Notes under the pieces: model-generated | Database searches by the model: none | What the model was told of the DNA's origin: nothing | What the model saw: only the letters and a program-made list of their open reading frames with translations | In this document: piece after piece, positions 22,911 to 33,567 of the stretch | Position numbering within the stretch: the stretch's first letter is position 1 | Layout: each line of letters starts with the position of its first letter | Position numbers and translations under genes: made by a program | From: Diabrotica undecimpunctata | Lineage: Eukaryota; Arthropoda; Insecta; Coleoptera; Chrysomelidae | Assembly: GCF_040954645.1 (NCBI RefSeq) | Contig: NC_092807.1 | Coordinates: 77,020,021 to 77,084,020 of the forward strand | Length of the DNA stretch: 64,000 nt | Direction: 5' to 3'

Positions 22911-23340
22911 AGTGCGAAGTATTATGACATATGGGGCCGAAAATTGGATCATAAACAAGAAAAACAGCAGTAAGATAATAGCAACAGAGATGGAATGCTT
23001 ACGAAGATGCTGCAGAGTAACAAGAATGGATAGGAGAAGTAATGACGAAATAAAGCAAAGAACATCAATAGAAACAGACATACTAACATATATAGAACAA
23101 AAAAGACTAAAGTGGTATGGACATGTAAGAAGAGCTAGCGACAGCAGATGGATAAAAAGAATAACCGAATGGAGCCCCATAGGAAGGAGGAAAAGAGGAC
23201 GACCCCGAAAATCCTGGAGGAACGAAGTAGACGACGCCATGAGTAAGAGAGGACTAAACGATGGAGAATGGAACAACAGAGAGAGATGGAAACGGTTGAG
23301 CGAGGGAAGGCAGTGAATACTGTAGAATCCCTAAATATAT
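22911..23340 (+). mobile_element. 5'-truncated RTE-like LINE C-terminal fragment
   Basis: Encodes the LINE C-terminus: MTYGAENWIINKKNSSKIIA, KRLKWYGHVRRASD and GRRKRGRPRKSWRNEVDDAM, in one open frame (22912-23316). A 13-bp GAATTAAAACATT lies immediately on both sides (about 22898 and 23345), a probable target duplication, and the 3' end runs into TA-rich sequence. It is inserted in the 5' part of the DD41D mariner. Confidence 0.8.
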
Positions 23341-23643
23341 ATATGAATTAAAACATTGAATTGATTTAAAAAATTGGCGATCAGTGGTGCGGTTATATTG
23401 CCATTCAAAACTTAATGATGATATTAAAAATGAAACATTAATTGACACAAATACTGGTCCAAAATTTCTAAAATCCATGAAAAATTTACAGATTCGCATT
23501 TTTATTTGACGAAATTGTAACCCAATTTTGAATAATATAAGATAATTTTGGCAACATCGCCATTCGTCGAGACGAGAGAAGCCACCTGTCGACAGCTATG
23601 TATTTCGGAGGTAACTTTGTAAGTGTGAAGATAAGAAATAATT

Positions 23644-24726
23644 ATGCCGACTGTTTATACAACAGAAGAACGGGTACAAATAATAAAATGGTACTTCGGG
23701 GGCAATTCAGTACAAGAAACTATCAATTTATTTATTATGGCTTTTGAAAATAGGCCAACACCTATAGAAAAAACTGTATTAGCCATTATTCATCAATTTG
23801 AAAAGTTTGGCTGTACTAATGGCAGGTGTATAAAATGTTGCCCATCAGATCAACCTCGCGAAAAGAAAATTTCTCAAGAACGAGAAATTAGAAAAATTCA
23901 AGTTTGTGCATTGGCTGAAGCGACGCCGTGTTCAAGTAAACAAATTGCCGATGAAGTTGATTTGAATGCAAAAACAATGAGGAATATTTTGAAAAGAAAC
24001 AACTACAATTGTTATAAAGTGCAGACAACTCAAGAAATATTTCCTGATGATAAATTTAAACGGATGCAATTTTGTGAAATTATGATGGAGAAATGCAATG
24101 CAAATAATAATTTTTTAAAAAATATTTTGTTTACAGATGAGTCCTCCTTCACAATTCACAAGAAACATAATTCATCCGCTGTACGTTATTGGTCTCAGGA
24201 GAATAAGCATTTGAGTGTGTCTGTGCGTACGCAGTATCCACAAAAGTTGAATGTTTGGACTGGAATTTTGGGAGACCATATTATTGGTCATTTTTTCATT
24301 GAAGGCAATTTAAACGCAGTCAAATATCTCCAATTACTGCAAAATCAAATTATTCCTGCACTTCAATGTCTTCAAATTAACTTGAACGAAATTTGGTTTC
24401 AACAAGACGGCTGTCCTACACATAATGCAAAAGTCGTTAAAGACTATTTATCGTTAATTTTTGCTGAACGAGTCATTAGTACAGACGGTACAATAAAATG
24501 GCCCCCTCGGTCACCTGAGTTAGCTCCTCTAGATTTTTATTTTTGGGGGATGCTAAAAACAAAATTGTACAGGCATGAGTTCGTGCGAGCCACCAACTTG
24601 GAGGAACTAAAGGAAAAGATAATCCAACTTAGCCAAAACATATCGGCAGATGAACTCAACGCCATGAGGAATGCTTTGTATAATAGATTTGGTTACTGTT
24701 TGTTACAACTTGGTGGTCTGTTTTAA
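23644..24726 (+). CDS. Mariner transposase, DD41D, intact (360 aa)
   Basis: Cuts and pastes its element by recognising the terminal repeats. The N-terminus (YTTEERVQIIKWYFGGNS, then RPTPIEKTVLAIIHQFEKFG) is a helix-turn-helix domain, followed by a second (CSSKQIADEVDLNAKTMRNI). The catalytic core has FTDESSF (first Asp), WFQQDGCPTHNA (second Asp) and PPRSPELAPLDFYFWG (third Asp), with 41 residues between the second and third: DD41D, the spacing of rosa-type mariners. The C-terminus NALYNRFGYCLLQLGGLF is typical. The frame is fully open and of normal length (about 350 aa). It lies between matching 17-bp ends, so activity is conceivable if the two later insertions in the element are tolerated. 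Confidence 0.92.
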   Translation: MPTVYTTEERVQIIKWYFGGNSVQETINLFIMAFENRPTPIEKTVLAIIHQFEKFGCTNGRCIKCCPSDQPREKKISQEREIRKIQVCALAEATPCSSKQIADEVDLNAKTMRNILKRNNYNCYKVQTTQEIFPDDKFKRMQFCEIMMEKCNANNNFLKNILFTDESSFTIHKKHNSSAVRYWSQENKHLSVSVRTQYPQKLNVWTGILGDHIIGHFFIEGNLNAVKYLQLLQNQIIPALQCLQINLNEIWFQQDGCPTHNAKVVKDYLSLIFAERVISTDGTIKWPPRSPELAPLDFYFWGMLKTKLYRHEFVRATNLEELKEKIIQLSQNISADELNAMRNALYNRFGYCLLQLGGLF

Positions 24727-25142
24727 CATTTAATTACCTAAGAATTTGGTTTAGAATTTCTAATTGTTTGGAGTTATTTTAATTTAAACAGTAGTGTTGG
24801 AATTATTTTTTATTTGATTTCATTTTTATAGAACAAATTTTATACTAATTTTATCTTTTTTTGTTTCATTTTTATAGAACTAATTCTTATTTTCACACTT
24901 AATACCTCCAAAAAATCTTAACGAAAATAGTTTCAAAGATATTATTTGGAAAATACCAAATAATGTCTTATTTTTAATTAAAAGACGTAAATTTTTCGTC
25001 CAGTTTAAATTTAATACAATACACCTGCTCCCTCATAATGCTTTACTAATACTGACCTACTGGACTGTGTTTATCTATTATGCTTTATGAAAGAACAACT
25101 TACTACCGTGATTACGCATGACATATTATCACTCCTGATCTG

Positions 25143-25867
25143 TAGAGATGAGCGTTGAATCACCGAACTATTTTATTTAACCGTTTATTTGTCGTTAACG
25201 AATCTACGTTTTCTCACTGGGAAGCCAACTAGTTCTGAAGCTGAAATCTTTATTGATAATTCGTTAAAGGATTTATTTATTTTAAATATTCAACTAAGAA
25301 GTCTTTTTCTTAGTTAAAATCATTTACCTAGTACAAGCGTAATAATTGTATTTTCAAAAAATGCACATTTGTAGAAGATGAGCTTTTATGCTCGACTTTC
25401 TGAATTTTGCAATGATCGATTATTTTTAATTTGAAATATTAACACATTGGAGTCCTCGATTCACGTTTTATATAATTCAGCAAACTAAATTTTTATTTGG
25501 AGTTGGTGTTTTGTCTAACGTAAATGTGAATTTATTCTGTGAGTACTAAATATTTACTTTATTAACTAATCGTGTGTTTAACATGTCTGCGCGTAAAGAT
25601 GTTAGTATTTTATGGCATCACTTTGAGAAAGACATTAACAGTGAGAAGGCTGTATGCAAATTTTGCAAAGAAAAACTTAGTTATAAATCAACTACAACAA
25701 ATTTGAAAAGCTGTTGAAAGTATTTCAGTATTTTTTTTTTATTCAAGAAAGCATGTTTGTTTATGTATTCGCTTAAATATTTTAATTATTAGTTTTTCAA
25801 CTTGTTACTTGTTTACGAAAAGCAGTTCAGTTTCATTAACGATAAAAACGTCAACGACTCACCTCTA
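25143..25867 (+). mobile_element. hAT-like non-autonomous fragment with BED finger
   Basis: Ends TAGAGATGAGCGTTGA and (inverse) TAGAGGTGAGTCGTTGA are similar. No 8-bp duplication is visible, so boundaries are provisional. Inside, 25583-25717 encodes 44 residues, MSARKDVSILWHHFEKDINS...AVCKFCKEKLSYK, a BED-type zinc finger start (W..F......A.C..C) as in hAT transposases; the rest of the transposase is missing. Confidence 0.6.
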
Positions 25868-26086
25868 CTTTTTTTCTCGTTAGAGAACTACGAACACAGT
25901 TTGTAGTTCAACGTCTTTATTTTAGAGCTCGACGTTGCCAAATAATTTTGTAAGAAGGTTTTTTATTGTGGTTTGATATTTCAATTTATTATTTTTATTG
26001 CGAATAAGGCACAATGTGACTTTAAAATAAGCTTATTTTGATGTTTAGATTTCCAATTCGGAAATCGAAGTTTTACCTACACTGTA

Positions 26087-26850
26087 TATGGTTCTGACAT
26101 AGTGTATGTTTAGGACTGCTCACTTTTACGTTATTTAGGGTTACATTTCTTGTATTTATACCGTGTTCAATGTTTACTTTATAATATGTATTTTTTAACA
26201 TAAATCTAATTACACACTTATTATACAGTTGATCAATATTTAATATTTCACTTTCTCTATATAATAAGTTTTGGACTCTATTTTTGAACAGCATAATTTT
26301 TATGACCTATTTTTGTGCTATTCTGAGTTTTGAAAGAATTGTTGTACCCGCATTTCCCCAAACTACTATGCCATAACCAATTACCGATTCTATAAACGCA
26401 TAATATACCTGCTTAAGTACTTTAAAAATTAGTATGTTTCTTAGTTCGTAGAATTTAAAAATAAGCTTTCTAACTTTATTAGTTACATAATTTATATGTT
26501 CTTTCCATTGAAAAGTTTCATCAATGTATATTCCCAAGTACTTTAAAAATGGTGTCCTTTCAACTACTTTATTACAACTATCGTTATTATCTAATTTACA
26601 GCCCACTTTATGTAATTTAATGTTTTGAAAATCTGGCAATGAACGAGTAGACATCGAGAAAGTGATAATCTTAGTTTTCTCAACATTTAGTGAGAGTAAG
26701 CTATCTTCTAACCACCCATTAATTTTTTGAAAAGCCAATTCAGCATTTCTTTTTACCGCATCCCAATCATCTCCACTAATTACAGCCACAGAATCATCAG
26801 CATAACAAAAGATGTCATCTTTATCTAGCAATGACATAATTTCATTTATA
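26087..26850 (-). pseudogene. LINE ORF2: RT C-terminal half and thumb
   Basis: Resumes at NVYINEIMSLLDKDD, then IFCYADDSVAVISGDD (catalytic YADD), LSLNVEKTKIITFSM, FLKYLGIYIDETFQWKEHIN and SVIGYGIVVWGNAGTTILSK. A second frame (26073-26294) carries the usual LINE end (MLFKNRVQNLLYRESEILNI...HGINTRNVTL). It is cut at 26085 by the DD41D mariner and completed at 22571-22681. Confidence 0.8.
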
Positions 26851-26884
26851 TATACATTGTAGAAGACTATAACTTGTAGAAGAA

Positions 26885-28177
26885 ATGATCAGACAAAAAA
26901 TAGAAATATTAGGAATAACGGAAACGAAAATGAAAGGAAGAGGTTTTAAGAAGATACACAAAGGATATTGGTTATTTTGGGTAGGAGCTGATGCAAAGGA
27001 GAGAGCAAAAGAAGGCGTAGGGATAATAATTGCACCGAATAGACTACAATACGTTATAGAAGAAACATATGTTAACCAGAGAATATTATCGCTGAAAATG
27101 AAACTGATAGACGAGGAAATATGGACAATAATAACAGCCTACGGAGTAAATGAAGATGCAAAAAAGGAAGAGAAGGATAAATTTTTCGAGGAGCTCCAAA
27201 TGCAAATTGACAATGGGGAAGAAAATATAATTGTAATGGGAGATCTAAACGGTAGAGTCGGAAATAATAACAATGGAATTGAGGAATGCATGGGAAAAGA
27301 AGGAGAAGAAATACTAAACAAAAATGGTGAAAGAATAATAGAAATATGTATGGAGAATAAACTTGTTATAACAAATACAAAATTTAAACATAAAAAAGTA
27401 CACAAATACACGAGAGTACAAGAAAGTAGAAATGAAAAATCAATCATAGATTACTTTTTGGTAAGTAGCAACAAATGGAAAAGAGTACAAGACACGAAAG
27501 TCAAAAGAGGCTCAGAGATTGGCAGTGATCATCATCTAGTAATAATGAGAATGAGAACAGCAAAAGAAAATGAAGAAAAGAGGAGAAAGGTAGTAAATGA
27601 AAAAGTAAAAAGCTACAAATTAAAAGAAGAAAGATATAAGAAGAAATTCCAAGAAAAACTAGACAATATTTTGAAAGGTAGGACAAAAACTGCAAGTATA
27701 GAAGAAAAGTGGGAAAATCTCAAGACCAGCTTAATCATAGCTGCCGAGGAAACTTGCGGGAAGACAAAAATAGCAAATAATAGCATGAGGAGAACTCAAT
27801 GGTGGACGGACGAAATACGAAGGAAAGTAAAGAACAAAAAAGAAAAATGGAAGAGATATCTAAGTACAAAGCGCCCTGAAGATTATGAGGCATATAAAGA
27901 AAAAAGAAAAGAGGTTAAAATAGCTGTGAAAGAAGAAAAAGAAAGGTCATGGGAAAAGTTTGGACTAAAAATGACAAATAATTATAGAGAAAACCAAAAA
28001 CTCTTCTATGGCGCATTAAAACAGCTCAGACAAAAGAAAGAACACATGATGCCGAATATAAAAGACAAGAATGGAAAGGTAATAACAAGAAAACCAAATA
28101 ATGGAAAGATGGAGAGAACATTTCAAAGAGCTAACTCATACAGACGTAGACAACATAGTGGAGATACAAGAAATTAA
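26885..28177 (+). CDS. RTE-like LINE endonuclease and linker
   Basis: An apurinic-type endonuclease domain: IEILGITETKMKGRGFKKIH (catalytic Glu in TET), IIVMGDLNGRVGNNN (GDLN) and RVQESRNEKSIIDYFLVSSN (Asp), then IGSDHHLVIMRMR (SDHH). It makes the target nick that primes reverse transcription. A lysine-rich linker follows. The frame closes after NNGKMERTFQRAN because of a one-base shift near 28100; the next frame continues the same protein from MERWREHFKELT, so the polyprotein is broken once. Confidence 0.88.
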   Translation: MIRQKIEILGITETKMKGRGFKKIHKGYWLFWVGADAKERAKEGVGIIIAPNRLQYVIEETYVNQRILSLKMKLIDEEIWTIITAYGVNEDAKKEEKDKFFEELQMQIDNGEENIIVMGDLNGRVGNNNNGIEECMGKEGEEILNKNGERIIEICMENKLVITNTKFKHKKVHKYTRVQESRNEKSIIDYFLVSSNKWKRVQDTKVKRGSEIGSDHHLVIMRMRTAKENEEKRRKVVNEKVKSYKLKEERYKKKFQEKLDNILKGRTKTASIEEKWENLKTSLIIAAEETCGKTKIANNSMRRTQWWTDEIRRKVKNKKEKWKRYLSTKRPEDYEAYKEKRKEVKIAVKEEKERSWEKFGLKMTNNYRENQKLFYGALKQLRQKKEHMMPNIKDKNGKVITRKPNNGKMERTFQRANSYRRRQHSGDTRN

Positions 28178-29696
28178 TGAAGAACAAAAAGTAGAACCCA
28201 TAACAACAGAGGAACTAGAAAAGGCAATTGAAAGAGTTAAATTAGGCAAAGCACCAGGCAAGGATGATATCACCCCGGAAATGATAAAATTCATGGGAAT
28301 AGAGGGAGTGGACAGCATGAAAGAACTAATGAATATCATAAAGAGAGCAGAAATACCACAGGACTGGAAGAAAGACATTATACTACCAACACACAAAAAG
28401 GGCGACAAGAGAAACTGTAATAATTACCGAGGTATTACTATATCAAGTATTCCTGGGAAGGTATTCGCAAGAATAATAGAAACAAGAATAAAAACCCAAA
28501 TAGAACCAACTATGGAAGACACACAATGTGGATTCAGGAAGGACAGAAGCACGCAAGACCATATATTCACAATAAGACAAATAAGTGAGAAAGTAATCAA
28601 TAAAAATAGAGAAATACATATATGCTTTATTGATCTGGAAAAGGCGTTTGACAGAATACAAAGAAAGGACGTATGGAGGACATTAAAGGAAAGAGGAGTT
28701 GACAGGATAACAATTGATGTAATAAAGGATATGTACAATAATAATACAAATACGGTGAGAACGAACAACGAGGAATCCGAAGAATTTACTACAAGTCAAG
28801 GCGTCAAACAGGGATGCGTGTTGAGCCCACTGCTGTTCTCAGTAGTACTGGATAAAGCAATAAAGAAAGCCAAGAGAAAAATGAGAAAACTAACATTAGG
28901 ACACTGGCAAATGAAACAGACTCAACTATCAGAGCTTCTATTTGCAGACGATATGGTTTTGATAGCAGAAAACAGAGAAGACCTACAGAACAACCTTGAA
29001 ATCCTAGAAGAACTGTCAAACATAAATATGAAAATAAATACAGAGAAAACAAAAACAATGATAATTTCAAATAAGAGAAAGACACACGCAATACAATTAA
29101 ACGGAAAACAACTAGAACTAGTGGAACATTTTAAATACCTAGGAGCAATAATTGAATCAAACGGTAAACAAGACATGGAAATAAATGAGAGAATGGGACG
29201 AACAGGAAGCTTATTTAACACTACGAAAACAACATTTTTGGGGAAAAAAGAAATACCGGAGAAGGTAAAAACGGCAGTCGTTAAATCAGTAGTTAGACCT
29301 ACGATCATCTATAATAGCGATTCATGGACATTGACTGGGAGACAAAAATCTCGAGTCAATGCTATGGAAATGAGGTTCCTGAGGAAAATAGCAAACAGAA
29401 AGAGGACAGACAAAATACGAAACGAAACAATCAGACAAAACCTAAAACTAGAACCAATAAACGAAAAAATAGTAGAGGGGCAACTAAGATGGTTCGGGCA
29501 CGTGTGTAGAATGTCGAATGAAAGATTAACAAAACGAGTGTTTGAAACGAGAATGCAAGGGAAAAACAAACGAGGAAGACCAAGAGTTAGGTGGGTAGAC
29601 GAAATCAGAAAAGAAGTTGAGAAAGGATTGACATGGGAAAGTGCACGAAATCTAACACAAGACCGGATAGCATGGAGACAACAGTGCAAATCTTAA
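28101..29696 (+). CDS. RTE-like LINE reverse transcriptase
   Basis: 531 codons: VKLGKAPGKDDITPEMIKFM, ILPTHKKGDKRNCNNYRGIT, CGFRKDRSTQDHIFTIRQIS, CFIDLEKAFDRIQRKDVWRT (Asp), VKQGCVLSPLLFSVVLDKAI and LLFADDMVLIAENREDL (FADD catalytic box). It ends with LRWFGHVCRMSNERLTKRVF and KRGRPRVRWVDEIRKEVEKG. All RT motifs are intact. It overlaps the endonuclease frame by 77 nt, which in this group is normally one continuous ORF. Confidence 0.9.
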   Translation: MERWREHFKELTHTDVDNIVEIQEINEEQKVEPITTEELEKAIERVKLGKAPGKDDITPEMIKFMGIEGVDSMKELMNIIKRAEIPQDWKKDIILPTHKKGDKRNCNNYRGITISSIPGKVFARIIETRIKTQIEPTMEDTQCGFRKDRSTQDHIFTIRQISEKVINKNREIHICFIDLEKAFDRIQRKDVWRTLKERGVDRITIDVIKDMYNNNTNTVRTNNEESEEFTTSQGVKQGCVLSPLLFSVVLDKAIKKAKRKMRKLTLGHWQMKQTQLSELLFADDMVLIAENREDLQNNLEILEELSNINMKINTEKTKTMIISNKRKTHAIQLNGKQLELVEHFKYLGAIIESNGKQDMEINERMGRTGSLFNTTKTTFLGKKEIPEKVKTAVVKSVVRPTIIYNSDSWTLTGRQKSRVNAMEMRFLRKIANRKRTDKIRNETIRQNLKLEPINEKIVEGQLRWFGHVCRMSNERLTKRVFETRMQGKNKRGRPRVRWVDEIRKEVEKGLTWESARNLTQDRIAWRQQCKS

Positions 29697-29759
29697 CCCC
29701 ACCAGCCTTACACCTAACGGTAGAAAGGCTTAGGACTAAGTAAGTAAGTATATACATTG

Positions 29760-31760
29760 AATAACAGAGCTGACAACACAGTACCCTGTGGCACCCCTAC
29801 CTCTAGTTCCAGTTTTTCACTTTCTGTCTCTGATATTTTTACACTTTGTTTCCTGCCTGTTAAATAAGATTTTACTAAATTATTAGGAATACCTCTTATG
29901 CCTATCATATCTAAAAGCTTTAAAAGAATTGGGTGTGCTACAGTGTCAAATGCTTTGCGAAGATCCATGAATATACCTATTACTTTCTTACCTTCATCAA
30001 GTTTTTTTTGTATTTTTTCTGTAACTTTACAAAGTGCATTTTCGGTGCTACAGCCTTCCCTGAACGCAAACTGATTTGAGTGTAGAATTTTATTTTTTTC
30101 TAGATATTTTAGTAGTTTTGTTTTAAAAGCATTTTTCAATTATTTTACTTACAGTACTAGTTAACGCAATCGGTCTATAGTTGTTTGTAGACTTTCTGTC
30201 ACCTTGCTTATATAATGGCAGTACTATTGTCGTTTTTAAAATTTCTGGGAAGACTCCAGTACCAAATACTATATTAATAATATGCTGAAGTGGCTTTATT
30301 AACTTTTCTGTATATTTTTTAATTAAATTTGAACAAATGTTACCTTCACCTCCCTTCACCCCATTTTTTAGGCTTTGTATCTCTCTCAATATTTCTTTTT
30401 CATTGCATGGAGTTAATAAGAATGAATTTAACACCCTATTTTTACCCCCGCTATCTCTCCTGTCAGGACACTGCATGATTTTATCAGCTAATGTTTTTCC
30501 TATACTAGTAAAATATGTATTAAATTCATTTGCAACGTCTTTTTTATCATTTAGCTCTACATTATCACTATTTACAATTGTTCTAATTTCTGTCTTACAT
30601 ACTTCATCATTAGTAGCTTGTTTTATTACCTTCCATAGTTTTTTGGGATCATTTGCATTATTTTGTACTAGCTTTTTATAGTAAAAGTATTTTGCATTTT
30701 GTATTAGTTTAGATAGAGTTTTTCTATACATCCTATATTTATTTATAAGAAATAAATTATTATTATTTAAAGTACACTCTTTTTTTAACCTATCCCTTTT
30801 TCTTATTGAAACTATTAGTCCCCCCGTAATCCATGGTTTCAATCTTTCTTTTTTACAACCTACATTAATAGTTTTTGTTGACCTTACAATCATATTTTTA
30901 GTTTTATCAATAAAAAGCTTTGTACTTAGATTCACATCATGTGTTCCGAGAACATCATCCCATTCCGCTGCTTCCAAAAATCCATCAAGTTTCTCATAAT
31001 TAATTAGATTGTAGGATTTTTTGTTATTTTTAGAATTAACATGACCTAGAATTGGTATATTAAGCAGAATGGGATCATGATCCGTAAGATTATGTTCTAA
31101 TATCACAGCATGCATTTTTTGAAAGATTTCATTATTACACCTTAGAAAATAATGATCCAAACATGTCTTAGAGTCTCCTATTTTTCTAGTTGCTTTATTT
31201 ATTACAATAGAGAAACCAAACCCTTGCATTGATGTTAAATAGTTATTTGTAGTATCTTCTTCTGTTGTAAGTAAGTTAATGTTCATGTCACCCACCATCA
31301 CACATTTTATTTTGTTCAAAAGTTGTTTTTAACATAATTCTATTTAGGTTCTTTATAAACTCTTCTTTCTCTGTTGAAAAACATCTATAAGTTGCAAAAA
31401 TCACTAGGTTTTTGTTATTTTTTTCTATTGTGGTTTTTAACATTTTAAGGTTGTTTTCTTTAATTATTTGACAATCTACAATATACTCCTGCTTAACATA
31501 AACAACACACCCATCGCATCTATTTAGTGTGCTATCATTGAAATATATATTGTATCCTGGAATATTGAAATCTGTTAAATTATACAATTTATGGGACTCA
31601 GACATCACTATCACATCAAAGTTTTTCTCTGTAGATTCTAAAAAAAACCAAAAACTGATTGAAGTTTTGGTATATGCTTCTTATATTAATATGTATTACG
31701 TTAATATCTTGTAAATAATTGTCAAAAAAGTTTATCTCATTTAGATTATCACATTCGTAA
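29760..31760 (-). pseudogene. LINE ORF2: endonuclease and RT N-terminal half
   Basis: The endonuclease N-terminus (HINIRSIYQNFNQFLVFF) is in one frame. Further endonuclease (DVIVMSESHKLYNL; KCVMVGDMNINLL; LTDHDPILLNI) and linker follow in others, so at least two frameshifts are present. RT blocks: TIVLPLYKQGDRKSTNNYRP, NQFAFREGCSTENAL, GIFMDLRKAFDTVAHPILL (Asp) and VPQGTVLSALLFNVY. The sequence is then interrupted by the RTE-like LINE; TATACATTG is duplicated at the junctions. Confidence 0.8.
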
Positions 31761-31859
31761 GTTTCACTTGCCTTATAGTCATCAAAAATATTATTAATAT
31801 CAACGAATTTATCAACAAAATTTCTTAATGTTTACATATTTTATGAGGAATGATTAGTA

Positions 31860-32760
31860 TTATGGCAAATCATTTTCGCCTCTTATCCTAATAGGAACAT
31901 CTTTTTCAGTTTTCTTCAAATAAATGATTCCATTTGTACAATATGCTGCTTTGTATCCTTTATCTCTCCTAATTTCTCTAATCTTTTTAAAAAGCAAGCG
32001 TTTATTTAATGGTAAATCTTCATTAAGATAATTTTTTCTTTCTGTGCCCTCCAGTTTACATTTATTTAAAGTGATTCCTTTTAACTGTTTAATTGTTTTT
32101 AGTACGTCCTTTTTTAATTGAACATTACTAAACTTTACTAAAATTGGTCCATCATCCTGGTTCTTCATTCTAAAACATTCCTTAATATCTTTTTCCTCAA
32201 TATTTACTTCCATCGCTCTCAGTATCTTATTCATTATCTGAATAGGGCTTTTGTTGACTTGTTTTGGAACGCCAGCAACTATGATATTGTTTTCTTTTTC
32301 TCCAACTTCAATATCATCAAACTTGCTTTCCATTATCTGTAATCGTTTTTTCATTTCTTGATTTTCATGTTTTAGTATCTTAAGTTTCTCTAGGACAGAC
32401 TCAAATCTAGTTTTCTGTTCCTCAAAAGAATCTGACATAAACTGCATAGCATCTTCCAATCCTTGTATTTTTTTGGTCATATTATCTTCCATTGGTTTGA
32501 GAAACTGCTGGAAAGACTCTTTTATGATAGCTTTAATCTTTCTCTCATCCATATCAGTGAAATTTTCAGTATTTTCACTCTTTTTACAAAGTTTTTGTGA
32601 ACTAACCTCACTTTTTTCGATGTTTTCACAGCATAGATATTTTCCGCCTATTGTTGCAGTTTATACCCGCGTTGCACAACTGGGGTGGTAATTAGATTCA
32701 CAAACAGCACAATCTACTGACTCTGACTTTTTTTTTGCAATAATTACACTTTTTTCCTGT
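31860..32760 (-). pseudogene. LINE ORF1: zinc finger, coiled coil, RRM-like domain
   Basis: The 230-codon frame at 31860-32552 has a heptad-rich coiled coil (MKKRLQIMESKFDDIEVG and before), then NNIIVAGVPKQVNKSP, a nucleic-acid-binding domain resembling L1-type ORF1, and a C-terminal basic region. Upstream, in a frame shifted at a run of nine As (near 32720), are CNYCKKK and CAVCESNYHPSC, which together look like a PHD/RING-type cysteine cluster usual at the start of CR1-like ORF1. A TAA after CATRV also breaks it. Confidence 0.7.
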
Positions 32761-32823
32761 TTGTTTATTTTTATGATCCATGTGTCATGATTGACACTTA
32801 AATTGATTGACTGATTGATTGAC

Positions 32824-33100
32824 AATTAAATCCTATAGAAATCGTGTGGAACCCAGTTAAGCGTTAAACGAAGAGGTGCACCAGTTGATCGACGACGGTT
32901 TCGCACGCGTAACAAACTAAAATTGGCGTAATTATGTTACTCATGTCGTTGAGAAAACTTAAACTGAGATGTGGACCCCAGACAACCTGCAAGATGACGT
33001 AGACCAATTAATTATACACGTGAACACAGGGGAGAGTAACGAAAGCGAATCCGACATTTCGGATTTAGAGGGCGACGTTAGTATAGTTGAATATCTGTGA
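32824..33100 (+). pseudogene. Tc1/mariner-like transposase, C-terminal piece
   Basis: Resumes with NPIEIVW (third catalytic block region). In changing frames follow EEVHQLIDDGFARVTN, NYVTHVVEKT, EMWTPDNLQDDVDQLIIHVN and an acidic end ESNESESDISDLEGD before TGA at 33098-33100. This is collinear with the pieces at 17740 and 20599. Confidence 0.7.
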
Positions 33101-33567
33101 GTAACCTCGATTATTATATAACCAATGCATTTATCAGTCACATCAGAGTACGAACTTTTCGGGAATTGGGCTGAGTGCACAGAAGTCGAGTATTTTTGGG
33201 TATTTTTCCATATCAAAGCTTTTCGATAGTTTATGAAAAGTTGGAATAGGAATGTGCAAGCCGTTTCACAAAGTAAAACCGTTCGGATATCACAACTGTC
33301 CAAAATATGAAAATGGCTACTTTTCAAACGTCAATAACTAAAAAACAATTGTAATTAGATATAGGATATGATACACGCAATAGTAGAAAGGGTCCCACTT
33401 CACTCCACTTTGACCCCAGCCGTCACAAGCCCCGTCCGCGCTCCGGTCACGCCCCATGATGACGTTATAGTTTGACCGCTAATCGCCATAGCCAGTAATT
33501 AGCCATTTTTAATATGAATTAATTTACATATTATTTTTGCATTTCAACTATTATCCAGTTAAAGGCC
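33101..33567. other. Unassigned; local GC-rich patch
   Basis: Probably the 3' flank of the split mariner-like element. The patch at about 33395-33490 is richer in G+C (CCCCGTCCGCGCTCCGGTCA) than anything around it. No coding potential recognised. Confidence 0.35.

Larger units (their letters stand above)
22684..26084 (+). mobile_element. DD41D (rosa-type) mariner with intact transposase
   Basis: Perfect 17-bp ends CAGTGTAGGTAAAACTT with TA duplicated outside (22682-22683, 26085-26086). Removing it rejoins the C-terminal coding region of the CR1/Jockey-group LINE, which independently proves the boundaries. It holds an intact transposase (23644-24726), a 5'-truncated LINE (22911-23340) upstream of it and a hAT-type fragment downstream. 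Confidence 0.88.
26860..29750 (+). mobile_element. RTE-like LINE, slightly 5'-truncated, one frameshift
   Basis: Target duplication TATACATTG (26851-26859 and 29751-29759), with a (TAAG)n tail ending at 29750. It encodes endonuclease and RT in two overlapping frames. The insertion splits the RT of the CR1/Jockey-group LINE at LLFNVY/INEIM. The endonuclease starts a few residues inside its usual N-terminus, so the 5' end is truncated. Confidence 0.9.
20912..32823 (-). mobile_element. CR1/Jockey-group LINE, full-length but interrupted by three insertions
   Basis: On the minus strand: ORF1 (about 31860-32760), endonuclease (31288-31760), linker and RT N-terminal half (29760-31319), RT C-terminal half (26307-26850), thumb/C-terminus (26087-26294), final exon-like tail GPKLFNKLPQNIRAKPYHTV (22571-22681), then a 3' UTR ending in (AATAA)-type repeats at 20912. 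The pieces join exactly when the RTE-like LINE, the DD41D mariner and the piggyBac-like element are removed. AATTA flanks both ends (20907-20911, 32824-32828). Confidence 0.82.
17740..33100 (+). mobile_element. Tc1/mariner-like element split by nested insertions
   Basis: Three plus-strand pieces of one transposase are collinear: 17740-18308, 20599-20911 and 32824-33100. At the first break a 12-bp string TTGCATGCAGGT lies on both sides of a LINE. At the second break AATTA lies on both sides of another LINE, and removing it joins HCEL to NPIEIVW, a conserved string of this family. No terminal inverted repeats were recognised. This is the oldest layer of the nest in Nopp140 intron 2. Confidence 0.75.
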
